Positions 50,033 to 61,942 are shown, counted from the first letter of the stretch. The stretch is DNA of 64,000 nucleotides from Branchiostoma belcheri (GCF_001625305.1 NW_017804054.1:209648-273647); one strand, 5' to 3'. Translations and numbers: made by a program. The notes: generated from the letters alone by a model not told the origin.

Positions 50033-51195
50033 TCCCCCAAATATTACATGATGCTTAACTGCTGAAATATTATAATACATGTAAGAAGAACTTTCTGAAA
50101 GCCTTCACTTGACATTCAGCTTCATATTTCAGTTCACTTAAGACTAAACTTTATGGTAAATGCACACCACACATATCAATTTGTTGTGGATAATACATAA
50201 ACATTGTATTTTGCTACAGTTGACTTAGCACTGAAATCCTTCGTATGGGTTTCCTTGGCATCGCAATCAAAAAGGAATTAAGGCCCGCTTTCTTTAATGG
50301 TTGCCTATGTGCTCAGACAGGAGGAAAGCAAATCACGGATTTATCTCACATCATAATGACTTGGGAAGCTAATGTAGCATTGAATTGGGGCTGCTGCTTC
50401 AAATTTCCTTGTTGCAATTCTACGCAAATGAACAAACAGTGCCACAGGCATGGGGAGAATGAGAAATATGTTATGGCAATGGATACTCAGGGAAACGATG
50501 GTCACACTTTAATGTAAGGAGATATCCCATTGGGGTATAAACTGGGAGTGAGGAATATCACAACACAGTTTAATGGTCTCAGGAGTACTATTGTGGCTTG
50601 ATTGGTTAAGGACAACTGCGATCCACGGCCAAAGACTTATTGAGTGGAGAAGAACTAATCTACCATTAAGTGATAGTATTGAACTGTTACCACATGGTTA
50701 AAAGTTTTGGGAATTGAAGTACAGTATGGTTCGCACGTTTTAAAGAGCTCCTTATGCATGAAACAAAGTGGAAGATTGGGTAAATCCTTAGACAGATGGT
50801 ACACCTGTTATGTACATGTAGGTATGCTTCTAACCAATGGCTTTGCAGAATGACATATAGATAATATACTTTATTTCTTTACCTCATACCAAAGGACTAA
50901 GGCCAGGCAAGGAACTAGTGGTAGTATTTTATCCTGACAAGGGCAACCTCGTATCTTCTACCAGTCCCTTTGTGAAGTTAACAACCTGCAAAGACTTATG
51001 TGACGGAAAATGTATGAGCCCAAGCAACAAAAGCCTTCAGCAGCCATCAGAAAAATCTGGTCGTTTGTCAAGTTGATCCACATATATGAGCCGTACTTCA
51101 AAGGAGGATACTGATAGCAGACATGTAGACTGCTCCCTCGGAATAGTGACGCCTTGCTGTCAAACTATGGTTGACAAATAATTCAATTTACATCA

Positions 51196-51534
51196 TCGGT
51201 GTTAGAAATACCCATCTACAGTCTGCATTTTGCAGAGACAATTTCAACATTGCGGAACAAAAATTAAGCAACCTGCAACTGTGCAGACTGAAAAAATCAG
51301 GCAAGGGGTTCAATGGAGCTTTTGTGTTACTATTGACTCTATAATATACAAGTAATTTTGCAGATATTTTTCAAATTGCATGTAAAATGTTTGCCAACAT
51401 GCAATGTTGTATATGCCATGTTTAGATCCCCACTTTTAAGTGTGCATTTTCAAAAAGTATTTTTGAATTGCTGAAAATGTATTTTTGAATTGCAGAACAA
51501 AATTTTGACATTCTGCAATATTGCAGAACCACTG
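51196..51534. mobile_element. hAT-like MITE (family T), older insertion in copy 2
   Basis: Allelic counterpart of the element at 49085-49400. It carries a small internal duplication and a degraded left terminus (CGGTGTTAGAAATAC). Confidence 0.5.
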
Positions 51535-51707
51535 ATCATATTCCTGGAATCTTACATGTAGGTAATATTGTGTATATACAATTTCTTGAATTTTCAATCC
51601 TCTATAAAATATAACCTTTTGTGAAATTCTATAGGTAACTTCAGAATGTTAAAAAGTAATACAGCAATGGCTTTATTCATTCTTCTGACAGATGTAAGGA
51701 ATATACT

Positions 51708-52247
51708 CAGTGTTCGAAATACCTGTCTGCAGTCTGCAATCTGCAGATAGATTTTCAAGATTGCAGAAGAAAAATTTATACAATCTGCAATTTTGCAGAA
51801 GGAAAAATAGACTCCAGATTCAATAGTTTTCAATTTAGCAAACTAGCACTCTCAGGTCCTATCAAGGACAGACAACACTTGAGCTCCTGTTCTGAAACAA
51901 CAGGAGCTTCTTCACTAATTTGCATCATCCTTGTCTTGACTTGTCTATCTTTTGTTTCCCTTTGGACTTCCAAAAATTTGTCTTCACTAATTTGCATATC
52001 AATCAATACTTTTTGCTTATAAACCTGCAGTTCTCCTTCAGTCTCTTAGTGTCACTGATGAGAAACGTAATAGTCTGACCGTTTTAGGTAGCACCAAAAT
52101 TATATACAGCTACTTGAGTAACTGTTTTTTTTGTCTTTTATTAGTATGTTTTAGTATGTTTTGCAGAAAGTTTTTCCAAATTGCAGAACAAAATTTTGAC
52201 TCTTCTGCAATATTGCAGAGCACTGAAAAAAAGTATTTCGACCACTG
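51708..52247. mobile_element. hAT-like MITE (family T), present only in copy 2
   Basis: Terminal inverted repeats CAGTGTTCGAAATAC and GTATTTCGACCACTG match at 14 of 15 positions. The element is flanked by ATACT on both sides, and copy 1 holds a single ATACT at the empty site, so the duplication is 5 bp by direct comparison. The interior is rich in TCTGCA/TGCAGA motifs and has no transposase. CAGTG-type ends suggest hAT, but hAT usually makes 8-bp duplications, so superfamily is uncertain. Confidence 0.8.
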
Positions 52248-53166
52248 ATACTGTATACAATACCTTTACATACATGTAGGTAAACCAAATAAACACAGAC
52301 ATCTACATTTTGTGTACATGTAGGTGGACTAGTGCACCCAAAATCAACAATTAGGTGCACAGCTCCAATTCTGGGTACACAAAGTGCATATGCATCTAGT
52401 ACAGGTATTTCAGCCCTGACATTATAATGCATCTATCTGACTCAGATACTGAGTGGGCTTGCAACATGGCATGTATTGGTATCTGCACTATCGATTACAA
52501 AACATCAAGGGAACATTTGTATTGGCATGCATTAAACAATATGGTCGTACTAATTAGCTGAACCATGCCTCAAACGCACTCAAGATAATGAACAAGATAA
52601 TTATCGATCTAAAACTTTGACTGGCTAATTATCATGTTGGCCAGCACATGCCCACGCATACATTTCTCCCAAAAAGGCATTTGTATCGTTCAAGCTTGTG
52701 TGGTCATACTATCATTGGGTCAAAACAGATGGGAGATCAGTGCCTTTATCCCTTAATCTGATCCAACCTAATCCAAGTATCCAAATAAGCAGATCCTGAG
52801 GTACTCAAAACATCATGCATTTTTGATGTCTTTCCATCCAGGGGGATTTTTCAGCTGTAATCACCTTAGTGAGGCCAAACATAACATGACCACTTCCGCA
52901 TTCCAAAGGCTATCCATCCGACAAGTCAAAATAACCAGAGCCGAGATCAGGAATACATTTTCAATACAAGGGGACACAATTTTGTGGTGTTTGAAGTTTG
53001 CAACAGTAAAATTTGCATTGTTTGCAATTACGGTGATTTTACTGTGTAGAGGTCACGGTGAAACATAAAACCACCAACAGTATTTCATGTTTCATACTAA
53101 TCATAGTAATCTTGCAAGATTTCAGCAACTGTTGCAAAATTGTTAATTTTCTCAGCAACGTCTATA

Positions 53167-53284
53167 CTAATCTCCAAGCAGATCCTTTGGTGGCATAGCC
53201 AAAGGAGTGACCATTGACCCAAGTGGCCACTCCTTTGACCAATGGTTACAGCCATGCCACTGTACTATCTGCTTGGAGATTACT
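53167..53284. repeat. Imperfect inverted repeat, about 118 bp
   Basis: TAATCTCCAAGCAGAT at the left is matched by ATCTGCTTGGAGATTA at the right. Inside, GGTGGCAT pairs with ATGCCAC and AAAGGAGTG with CACTCCTTT, giving a long interrupted hairpin. Most likely a small foldback MITE. Confidence 0.7.
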
Positions 53285-53545
53285 GGTAATCTATGCCACA
53301 AATTTGATGGAAGGATGCCTACTAATACTATGCCAGAAATTTATGACACTGTGAATACATGTATACATTTTTGTATCAGTACAGTACTAACTACATGCAT
53401 ACTACAATGTACACTTGAATAATTTTATGGTAGCCTGTGTGATGGCCCAAAATATCACCTGGTCCAAATGTTACCATGGCCCAAGTATAACCAAAGATAC
53501 CTTACCTTCTCACATCCTAACTAACAATGTTACACCTGCAAAGTA

Positions 53546-53575
53546 ATGCTTACATGTACATGTACATGTACATAC
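53546..53575. repeat. ACATGT microsatellite
   Basis: A run of TACATG hexamers, the longest instance of a palindromic motif scattered through the window (also 39705-39722, 42355-42380, 32728-32745, 23845-23865). Confidence 0.8.
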
Positions 53576-55799
53576 CCTTGCCGACATACTGTATCCACGG
53601 AGGCAGTGGGGTGGTTGTACATATCAACTAGATGTATGTAATATGCAGATCTATATCATATCGGAACTCCCTGCGAGCCATCCTGGCATACCTATTAATT
53701 ATGTCCACGGGGGTAGAAAATTGCGTTTTGTTACCCTATTGGGTATTGACCACCGCAGGTGCCAATCAGACTGCCCTAGAGGCCTGCAGGAGATTCATCC
53801 TGGAAAGTAACGTCTGCAGTCTCCTACCTGATATATCTGAGCTAAAATCACACCTGTACAACACAGCTACCACAGGTTTTATTCCAGTACTTGTTCTACC
53901 TGTGAATTTCAGTAAACATTGAAGGACCTGTCAATAAAATTGCAAGAATCAGCAGTATACATGTATGACTGATCCTTGCTTCTAGCTGACCTGATATCCC
54001 AAATGCATGATTTGAGCTTTAAATACATCAAAACCATTAATAATACTTTGAGCTCTTGGTTTGTTAAATGAAAGTTAGTCGATGTCTCTTCTCATTTGGT
54101 AGTCAGAGGTTGTACATATCTACTGGTCTCGTACTTTTTCTATAAACTTGACTGAATGATTAATTGACATTCCATCAATGACTGTACATTTTGTACATTT
54201 TAGGCTCCTAACTAAGATCTCTAATGGGAATACATTTTACATCATGCAAAAATACTGTTAATGGCATGACAAAAAAATGTCACTTTTATGTCGTTTACGT
54301 ACTTTATGAATTAGGGGAAAGGAAAATAAGTGAGAATTTTGTCGCCATGGCTTGGTCATATTTCATCTGACTGTAAAGAAGACTGTATGTTGTCATAACC
54401 AAAGAAAGTAAAAGATACATGTTATTGTACAGTCCCTTTGAGTTTTAATGTCACAGCTAATATCAGTTCTGTCAATATACAATCTATGGCCCTTTTCTGG
54501 TCCGCTCTATCTTCTCTGGAAGGTCTTAAAACCTGACGAATGCTCCTTGCAAATGATTATCGTGTAACTGTTAGTCTTTGTCATTATCAATTGATCGTAA
54601 ACAGTAAAAATGCCACAGTTCTCCCAAAGGTTTTACTGTTGCATTCATTCTCCCCAAACAAATCTCTTTACAGCCTGTGTTTTTATCCCTGAATGCTATA
54701 ACTGGTATCACATATCACTGATGGAATCCAGTTTATGCTTTGGCAACAACACTGTATAGGTAAATTTATACATACATTCCTTGGGATTATGCTGCACACT
54801 GCAGCATTCAAGGCATTGCATTTTGACAGGGTACAAATTAAAGAAATTGCTGTTTGGGGTAATAAAGATAATGGTTGCTGACATCTAGTCAAAGACATAC
54901 AATCATACACCTCATTATGGCTTAGTTTTGGCTCAGCCTTGTAAAAAAGGGATCAATCTTGAATATTTTTCAAACAAAATACAAACGTATCGACATGGGA
55001 CAGGATGGCAACATTGCAGTTAAACAAGAAATTGAAGACCTCAAACCTCTGTGAAATAGGTATTTGTTCTTTCTATTCATTGTGAATTTCTTGTTGATTC
55101 TACTAACTACATGTGTATTATGCATTTTCCCACTGGCTTCAATAAGACAGCATACATTAAGGGAGTAACAAATTTTAAGTGGTGAGAAAATGGGACATAC
55201 GTTTGCAGCATTATGAGCTTGTGTTGAGATGTAATACCATAAAATACATGTATGTAAAAACTTTCAAACTCCAAAGTAAGTGATTTGCCTGGAATCATCC
55301 GTCAGCAGGTGAGTCTGAGTGGGTCTGTCAGATGGTCCCGTGTCCTCATCCATCGATGAATCAAGGTTGCCATCTTCTATCTAATATCCACAATCTCCTG
55401 CTGTGACCTTATGGCTGGGAGGTAGTCTGGATACATATTGACTAGTGAGCCAGATTTGGTGGTAATACGGTGGAAAAAGCAAGTATTGCATAAAGGATGA
55501 CATTCCCCCTGTAGGGTATGCAGGCTGACATACTCATCTGGGACGTCATCAGGACATGTCTGCTGACCTTCACTTTGTGACCTTGACTTTTCATCTTTTA
55601 AATCAATGAGATGAACAAAACTTCACCACAAATTTTTCGATGCAATGAATGCTCTTGAGATACAGACATTTTCTTTCATACAAAATTCATGTTTAAGTAG
55701 TAATTAACCCTATTTTGAGGCCTGCGCCAAGGGGTTTCTGTTAGGCATATTTTAGAAAATACAGTATTTTCAGTTGAAACAATGTAGTCTCCAGTTTAC

Positions 55800-55920
55800 A
55801 TAGTCTGCTATAAAGTGCCTTTCTCAAGGGCACAACACTGGGGCCTGTTAGGGATTCAAACCTAGAACCCAATCCACGAGACTACCATGCCACCACTTAG
55901 CCAAAGCATCTAACAAAGGC
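55800..55920 (-). mobile_element. tRNA-derived SINE-like copy, inverted fragment
   Basis: Contains AAGTGCCTTTCTCAAGGGCA, the reverse complement of the SINE tail phrase, then AGGGATTCAAACCTAGAACC, a degenerate inverted B box, and a gene-start-like CCACTTAGCC. Same class as 47145-47400. Confidence 0.5.
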
Positions 55921-56524
55921 TTCCTAATAAGCTGTGAAAACAACACACCTTGGACACACTAAATGTCAGATACAAAAGGTTGCCTGCATGATGTATATTT
56001 CAACAGCACATCCAGCGACCCCCGTGTCTCTTTCCCTCTATCTGCCCAGGTACAGAGAGTTATTGGTCTGACGTTAAGTGATGGCATGTTCTGTTGTCAG
56101 AAATGATGGATAACAGGCTTTTGTTCGTCCGGGGCTTGTGTCATTCAGCATTTTCCATCTGCTTCAGTCATATCATTTATCATATCTAGAATGTTGCTTA
56201 AAATATCCTCCTGACACCGTGTTATCCTTTGGCAAATGCCGTCCTCTTATTATATATATATTTAAAAAAAGGTTTTTATCTAGAACAAAAAAGATGACAA
56301 TTATGTTCCTCATACTTATTCTAAATTATTAGCAAAGGAGCACTAAAGTTGGTAGAAGGGTTTTATTTACCAATATATAATTTATCAATTAATACATAAT
56401 CAGCAGATTTCCACCTTTGCGACTGTGTTTTGTATCAGTGTGACTACCCCCATGCAGTCCCTATACGTGTATGTACATTGTACAACATGTATTCAACTTC
56501 AGTGTGAATATTTTCAGCAACAAT

Positions 56525-56945
56525 AGCTGATGTGTTATGCCAAAGGGCTATACAGATACCATGCCCGTAGCCGAGGGGGTTCGGGGGTTCGGAAGAACCC
56601 CCCCACAAGGCTCAAAGGTCCACTTTTTGGTCCACTTTTTATGTAAAGGTCCACTTTTTGGTCCACATTTTATGTAAAGGTCCAAGGTTTTTCTTGAAAA
56701 GATGGACTGGAATCGTAGAAAAACTGCTCTCTTCGTCATTGAATAAAAATTTATCTCTGATTTTCTCTTGGAAATCCTGTCAAAAATGCACGAAATGCCA
56801 TTTTAGAAGGTTCATTTTTCAAAATTTTCCGGGGGAGCATGCCACCGGACCCCCCTAGGAACCTCGCGCACGGCGCTCGAGGTACACTCAAGCAGTGGGA
56901 CGAACCCCCCCATTCAAAATCCTGACTACGGGCATGGATACAGAT
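56525..56945 (+). mobile_element. LINE tail interrupted by a MITE
   Basis: TGATGTGTTATGCCAAAGGG and CTATACAGATAC before 56560, and GATACAGATACAG after 56936, are the two halves of a CR1-type 3' tail like those at 33140, 41151 and 59890. The intervening 377 bases are the MITE listed separately. Confidence 0.55.
56560..56936. mobile_element. MITE with CATGCCCGTAG ends, 377 bp
   Basis: Terminal inverted repeats CATGCCCGTAG and CTACGGGCATG are perfect, with GATAC on both sides as a probable 5-bp target duplication. The interior has two direct repeats of GGTCCACTTTTTGGTCCAC, C-rich AACCCCCCC runs at both ends and a CCGGGGGAGCATGC palindrome-like block. Superfamily not assigned. Confidence 0.75.
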
Positions 56946-57862
56946 ACAGAAATGAATATGCCAAGGCAGTCAGTTGTTGAAAAGATGGCAGACTTTGCCT
57001 TTCCACTCCTATCTTTTATCTATTATGAAGAGAACAAATCATCAACATCATTGCATGTCTGAGGAATAACTAAACATCATCATCAACCATCTAAATGAAA
57101 GAACGCAATGCAATTTTAAAGGAATCAATGTGACAAGGGGAAGCAACATGAATTGTAAATAAGGCCTGTAGAAGATAAGATATCATACATCAAAAGTAAT
57201 CATCTTCATATCATCCTGCATTATGCATGGGGTCGTCCATTTCAATTTCATGTGGCCTGTACAATTTATCGATCTTCGTGTGTTTTGCCTTAAGATCTGC
57301 AAGAATGTGATGATATTGATATTATTATTCTCAGGCCCATCAAAAATACAATGGGGCTCCAAGGAAAACCCATAAATTAAAAGACCTATGAAAAAGAGCA
57401 AGCAACATGGATGAATAAACTAAAGTACTGGCATAACATTCTTAAAGATGTTCTGTACATAATTAATGTCCTCAATGATCTATCCAAAAATTCCAAGACA
57501 AAATGTCATGTTTGGAATTACCACTGAAGGTTATTAGAATCAACAAATTAGATCAATTCAGACTTTTTTTTTAAATTACCATAAAGATTGTATGAAATAC
57601 TTTAATTAAGACAGAAACTGTTGGAGGGTCGCTTGGCTTCCTGAATTCCCCCATGTCCGTATAACAAGAAAAACGTAGAATTCCTGGACATGTGCATCAG
57701 ATACTGGTCATGAAATGCTTCCATGGGGCCACATGGATTTTGTCATCTGAGGATCATAACGGATTCATGGGGAGCGAGGGCTTGATTAGAAGCCACCTGT
57801 TATGGCGGGTTGTGATCTCCTAACCCCATCAACTCAGCAATCCAGACTAGGCGTGATGAGGT

Positions 57863-58222
57863 CAGCTGCAGAAAAGGCCCTGTTGGCAGATCATTTTCTT
57901 AAAACCCCTTTCCACTAGCTGGGTTACTGCTGATGAGTGACCAACGATTTGACAGAATTGCGTAGATGAGAAATTGGCTTTCTTTGCTATATCATGTGTT
58001 CTTTTGTCTTCAAACCATACTTTTATATCTTGTTTCATATTTCAGCTGCAGAAAAGGCCCTGTTGGCAGATCATTTTCTTAAAACCCCTTTCCACTAGCT
58101 GGGTTACTGCTGATGAGTGACCAACGATTTGACAGAATTGCGTAGATGAGAAATTGGCTTTCTCTAAGTCTAACATTTCATGTGTTTTTTTTTTTGTCAC
58201 ACAAACCACACTGGGTTGTATT
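57863..58222. repeat. 180-bp tandem duplication
   Basis: CAGCTGCAGAAAAGGCCCTG starts two copies exactly 180 bases apart (57863 and 58043). The first 120 bases of each are essentially identical; the rest (with ATTTCATGTG/ATATCATGTG and CAAACCA) has diverged. Confidence 0.9.
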
Positions 58223-58854
58223 AAAATTCCGAAATCGAGGGTCACATAAATCTGATTTTGGTTGCTCTCTGGTGGAAAGGAGGGTTTACGTGTACAGTAC
58301 TGTAACCCATTCTTCACAGGCCGTTTCCATACATCATGAGAAATGAAACATGATCTTCTACCTGTTCCTGACAGCTGAAGCGTGGATTATGAAGCATCAC
58401 GACCATGCTGCATCAGCATGGCAAAAATTCACATCAGCGCATACAAAAAAAGGCCATTGTACTTTCAGAATTGACGAAATAAATCATCCTTTACATCCGC
58501 TACAATATCGTGAGCTCGCATTATCGCAGACACAAACGTTACCAATATCTTTCCTTTCTTGGGATGTCATCCACATTTCACAAAGGGAAGCCAATGTGTA
58601 TACATCATTTCTTGTTACCTTCATGTCTTATCTGGAGCGGAAAGGTTAGGAGCTTTCACCCTTCATATTTCTCCTTCACACATAACCTGATATCCCCACA
58701 CTGGCTGGCTTTATGAGCCCTGGTTATTCAGGTACAGCACAGAGGCAGGGATGGAAATGAAACCTATTGATCCAGCGGCCAGGACATGGTTTTTTTTTCT
58801 CCATAGAAGTAAAGTTGGAGGAGATACAAATGTAGCTCTAGTCTTAATCATGGC

Positions 58855-59015
58855 ATTACGGTTAATTCCATGTAGGAGTACTGTTTTGGGTGGCCAAGCT
58901 GTGGATTTGTATATGTAGAAGTTGGACTATTAATGGTCCTACAAGAGCAAGGAATGCCTATTACTGTATATCTGTTTGTGCAGACAGAGTAGGTTGATAG
59001 CATGTGGGTGGAGGG
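58855..59015 (-). repeat. Dispersed repeat copy (family B), inverted
   Basis: On the minus strand it reads ATGCTATCAACCTACTCTGT, CACAAACAGATATACAGTAA and CACCCAAAACAGTACTCC, following the order seen at 33035-33110. Confidence 0.6.
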
Positions 59016-59569
59016 AGATTGACAGGAAGAATGACAGGTTATAAGGTCATCCTCAGTAGAAGGGGTGAACGTAATTGAGGTGTCTGAATCAAATTTTTTA
59101 ATTACACTTTTACCTTTTGCATCATAGTCCAATTATAAAATTAAGGGTCATACAAATCCAATTTTGATAACTGCATGGTTGCTCAAACACATCTATTGGA
59201 AAGGCGGAGCCTAATAATACATTTTGTAGTTGTTTCAGCTGCAAAATTAAAACTCCATAAATGCCTACTTTCCCCTCCTACCATGAAATTGTACGTTCTT
59301 GAGAAGTCGGCAGAATTTCCAGAGACTTGGTCAAGTCGCTTGAGCTTTTCATCACTCACGCTGCCTTCTGCATTATGCATGTCTGTGTAAACTTGCAGAT
59401 AACAGAGAATCCCAGATCTTTTACATTCTGAAGTTCGGTACTCTGATGTTGATCTTCAAGCAAGCTTGGTAAAAATCCAAAAGCCGGGAGGATCAGTAAG
59501 TTGTTAATCCAAAATGAAAACAATAGTGGGTGTCACTCGAAGACCTGAATTAACTACATTAGCTTTCAT

Positions 59570-59945
59570 ACAATTCAGACTATTCATGATGTACAAAAAT
59601 AACCCAATAAACTCAGGTGGAAATACAACTACTAAGTTCATGCTACCAGCTCAGAAAAGACGAAGAAATAGTCATGCCTTCACCGGTGTTATCAACAAAG
59701 GATTGAGGTATTCAAAACATTTTTTCCTAAAACTACCGTATCCGTATTCATAGGGTGGGACTTCCTGGCACTAAGTATACTGGGCATCCTAGATAGCTTT
59801 AAACTCACAAATTCTTACAGTTAGATGTGCAAAGTTGTTCAGTGTAAATGTAATATACCCAGCTGCCGCTGCGCTGTGTGCCCATGAAGCTGCTGTGTTA
59901 TGCCAAAGGGTGGTAATACCGGCTATACAGATACAGGGATACAAA
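59570..59945 (+). mobile_element. Decayed CR1-like LINE 3' end
   Basis: The plus strand reads LFMMYKNN, TTKFMLPAQKRRRNSHAF and KGLRYSKHFF, aligning with MYKMTNKL, TTKYLIPAQKRTRNSHAF and RIEVFKNSFF of the intact copy at 41246-41665. The frame then breaks. GCTGTGTTATGCCAAAGGGT and an ATACAG tail follow at 59889-59941. An older, broken member of the same family. Confidence 0.65.
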
Positions 59946-60879
59946 TTGATCCAACGTGTCTTGGGCTCTGCTTCTCAAAGTCGTGGTGAAAGAAAGCTTT
60001 AGATCTCAATTGCCAAAAGTATGTTCTTTGAAGTGACCTGAAATGATCGTAGAGGATGGTACAACATCTAAGCATGAAGGATGATAGCAAAATGAAACTT
60101 TTCTGAATAGGACTTGAAAACTTTTCCTGCAGGTATTTTCTGTATGAGAAATAGGGGGATTATTGATCCACATCTCTGACTCCAAATTCAGCCGGATCTG
60201 TGGAACCAATCTGACTCCCCCTGACCCTGTGTGAAAGGGTCTAACCACTAAAATTAGTTCGTCAATACGTAATAGCTCGGAGATTTTCCCCCGCCACGAA
60301 TGGGAACGATTATCTGACATCACCACATGGTAAGAGCGCCGCAATCCGATTGAAATCTGCCTGGAGATATGGTTTGATTGAAGCCTGAGCCCTGGCACAC
60401 ACAACACACGCCCGGTGATCCCGGGTTTATGGATCTCCTGTATAACACCTACACCTGGGTCTTAAATGGGCATAAGAAACGGGGCCCTTAGGACGTGCCA
60501 TAGGCCCTGAGTTATGGCACTTGGCAATTCATAACACCTTTTCTGATACAACTCCTAGATACCCATCTGAAGATTGGGCCTGAGGCCTGGTTTAAGAAGG
60601 GTCACACATTATGATAAAGTCATCAGAACAGGTAAGGCTGGTAAGACCCCCTCCCCCTAGAGACTGCCACTGCTGAGCGAGCAAACATTCAACCAATCGC
60701 TTCACAAATTCATAGATAAAGAACCAAGTTCTTTGTGTGTTTTATTGTCTTTTACATTCTGCATCGTGTATTCCAATTATGATTTCATGGGTCACAAAAA
60801 TCAAATTTTGGTCACTGTGTTTGTTTGTTTTACATAACCAGTAAACTGGCTTTTTTTAGGGGTAACACACCAGTTTTCG

Positions 60880-61045
60880 TAATCGAAGCTAGGTGTTCAT
60901 TTCTACCTGAATGAAGTGAGGAAGTTGTGTAAAGTGCCTTTTCCCAGGGCACAAGATCGGTGACATGAGTAGGATTCAAACCCAGGACCTCTTGGTCCTG
61001 AGCTGGACATGCTACCGTTTATGCCACACGACCTCACTCTGGTGT
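60880..61045 (-). mobile_element. tRNA-derived SINE-like copy, inverted
   Basis: CCTGAATGAAGTGAGGAAGT, GTAAAGTGCCTTTTCCCAGG and AGTAGGATTCAAACCCAGGA are reverse complements of the SINE tail and B box seen at 47145-47400. It ends with TATGCCACACGACCTCAC, the inverted tRNA-like 5' part. Confidence 0.6.
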
Positions 61046-61942
61046 GGTTTCTCAGCGATCGTCAACTAGCCTTAAACCTGTCAGGATGAACCAATACGTC
61101 AGGATAACCGATTGGCAGGCTGACCAATACTGGTTATTAATGACTTCCAATACCGTGACCTTTCTTTCAGCTGTTGATTAGTGGTTTTCACCTGGAGTCA
61201 GGGGTTACCACAGTTGGGGAGAGGTCATGTCAGGTTAAATATATCTTGAGGGGTGTTGCTATAATGATGGCCAACCTGTGAAAGTTTTCAGCCTGTGGTA
61301 GTACATGGAACTTTCTCTGGAACTATTCAGACTTGTAGGAACAAGAAATCAATGATTTCAGACTTCCAGGAAGCATTCTAAGTTTTTTATGAATTAATAG
61401 AAACAACCAAGGAAATTGTATGACATACTTTGATTGTACTGTTCAAGGTTGGAGAGTTATTTTTGTACTCATGCAATCCTCTGCTTCCTAAATTTTGCTG
61501 TCAATGTCTAACTCTAAGTCTGGAATATGAACAGAATTAGCAAGAAATTCACAATAATGAATAAAACAAGACATTCTCACAACAATTCAAAATTGTTTTC
61601 TGCAGTTTGAAAGCTTTGATTTCTTTTTGTCGCTGTTTGATGATGTTCATAACAGGGCCATTAAATATTGTCTATACTAAGTGAACAACAGGACACTCAG
61701 GTAATATAGAGTATGCAAAGATCCACTTCAGTTTGATCCAACAGCCTTGCCTTAAGACACTTACCTATGACGCTGGAAATATGCATTTCCATAGCATTAC
61801 TACAGTAATACAGAATCATTTCAACAACAATCTTAAAACACCACAAAGAACTCATTTCCCCTCCTATTACGAGCCCCTACAAAAATGACTGAATTTACAG
61901 TATCATCTATGACAAACACATGGCGTATAAACATGCACGTAC

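Larger units (their letters stand above)
50033..52723 (+). repeat. Gap-flanking duplicate, copy 2
   Basis: 2691 bases, collinear with 47936-50012. Differences include a 540-base transposon insertion (51708-52247), a short tandem duplication near 51460-51490 (ATTTTTGAATTGC twice), an extra piece near 51632-51652, and many point changes. The level of difference fits two haplotypes better than a very recent duplication. Confidence 0.9.
52724..55800. other. Non-coding stretch
   Basis: Apart from the inverted repeat (53167-53284), a TACATG run (53546-53575) and a family B fragment (55018-55105), nothing is recognised. A 96-codon plus-strand frame at 53632-53922 has no domain resemblance. Confidence 0.35.

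Noticed and set aside
48149-50517. Two near-identical 88-90 codon frames that look like a duplicated gene
   Set aside because: They lie in the gap-flanking duplicated segment; a one-base indel changes the C-terminus between copies, and no domain is present.
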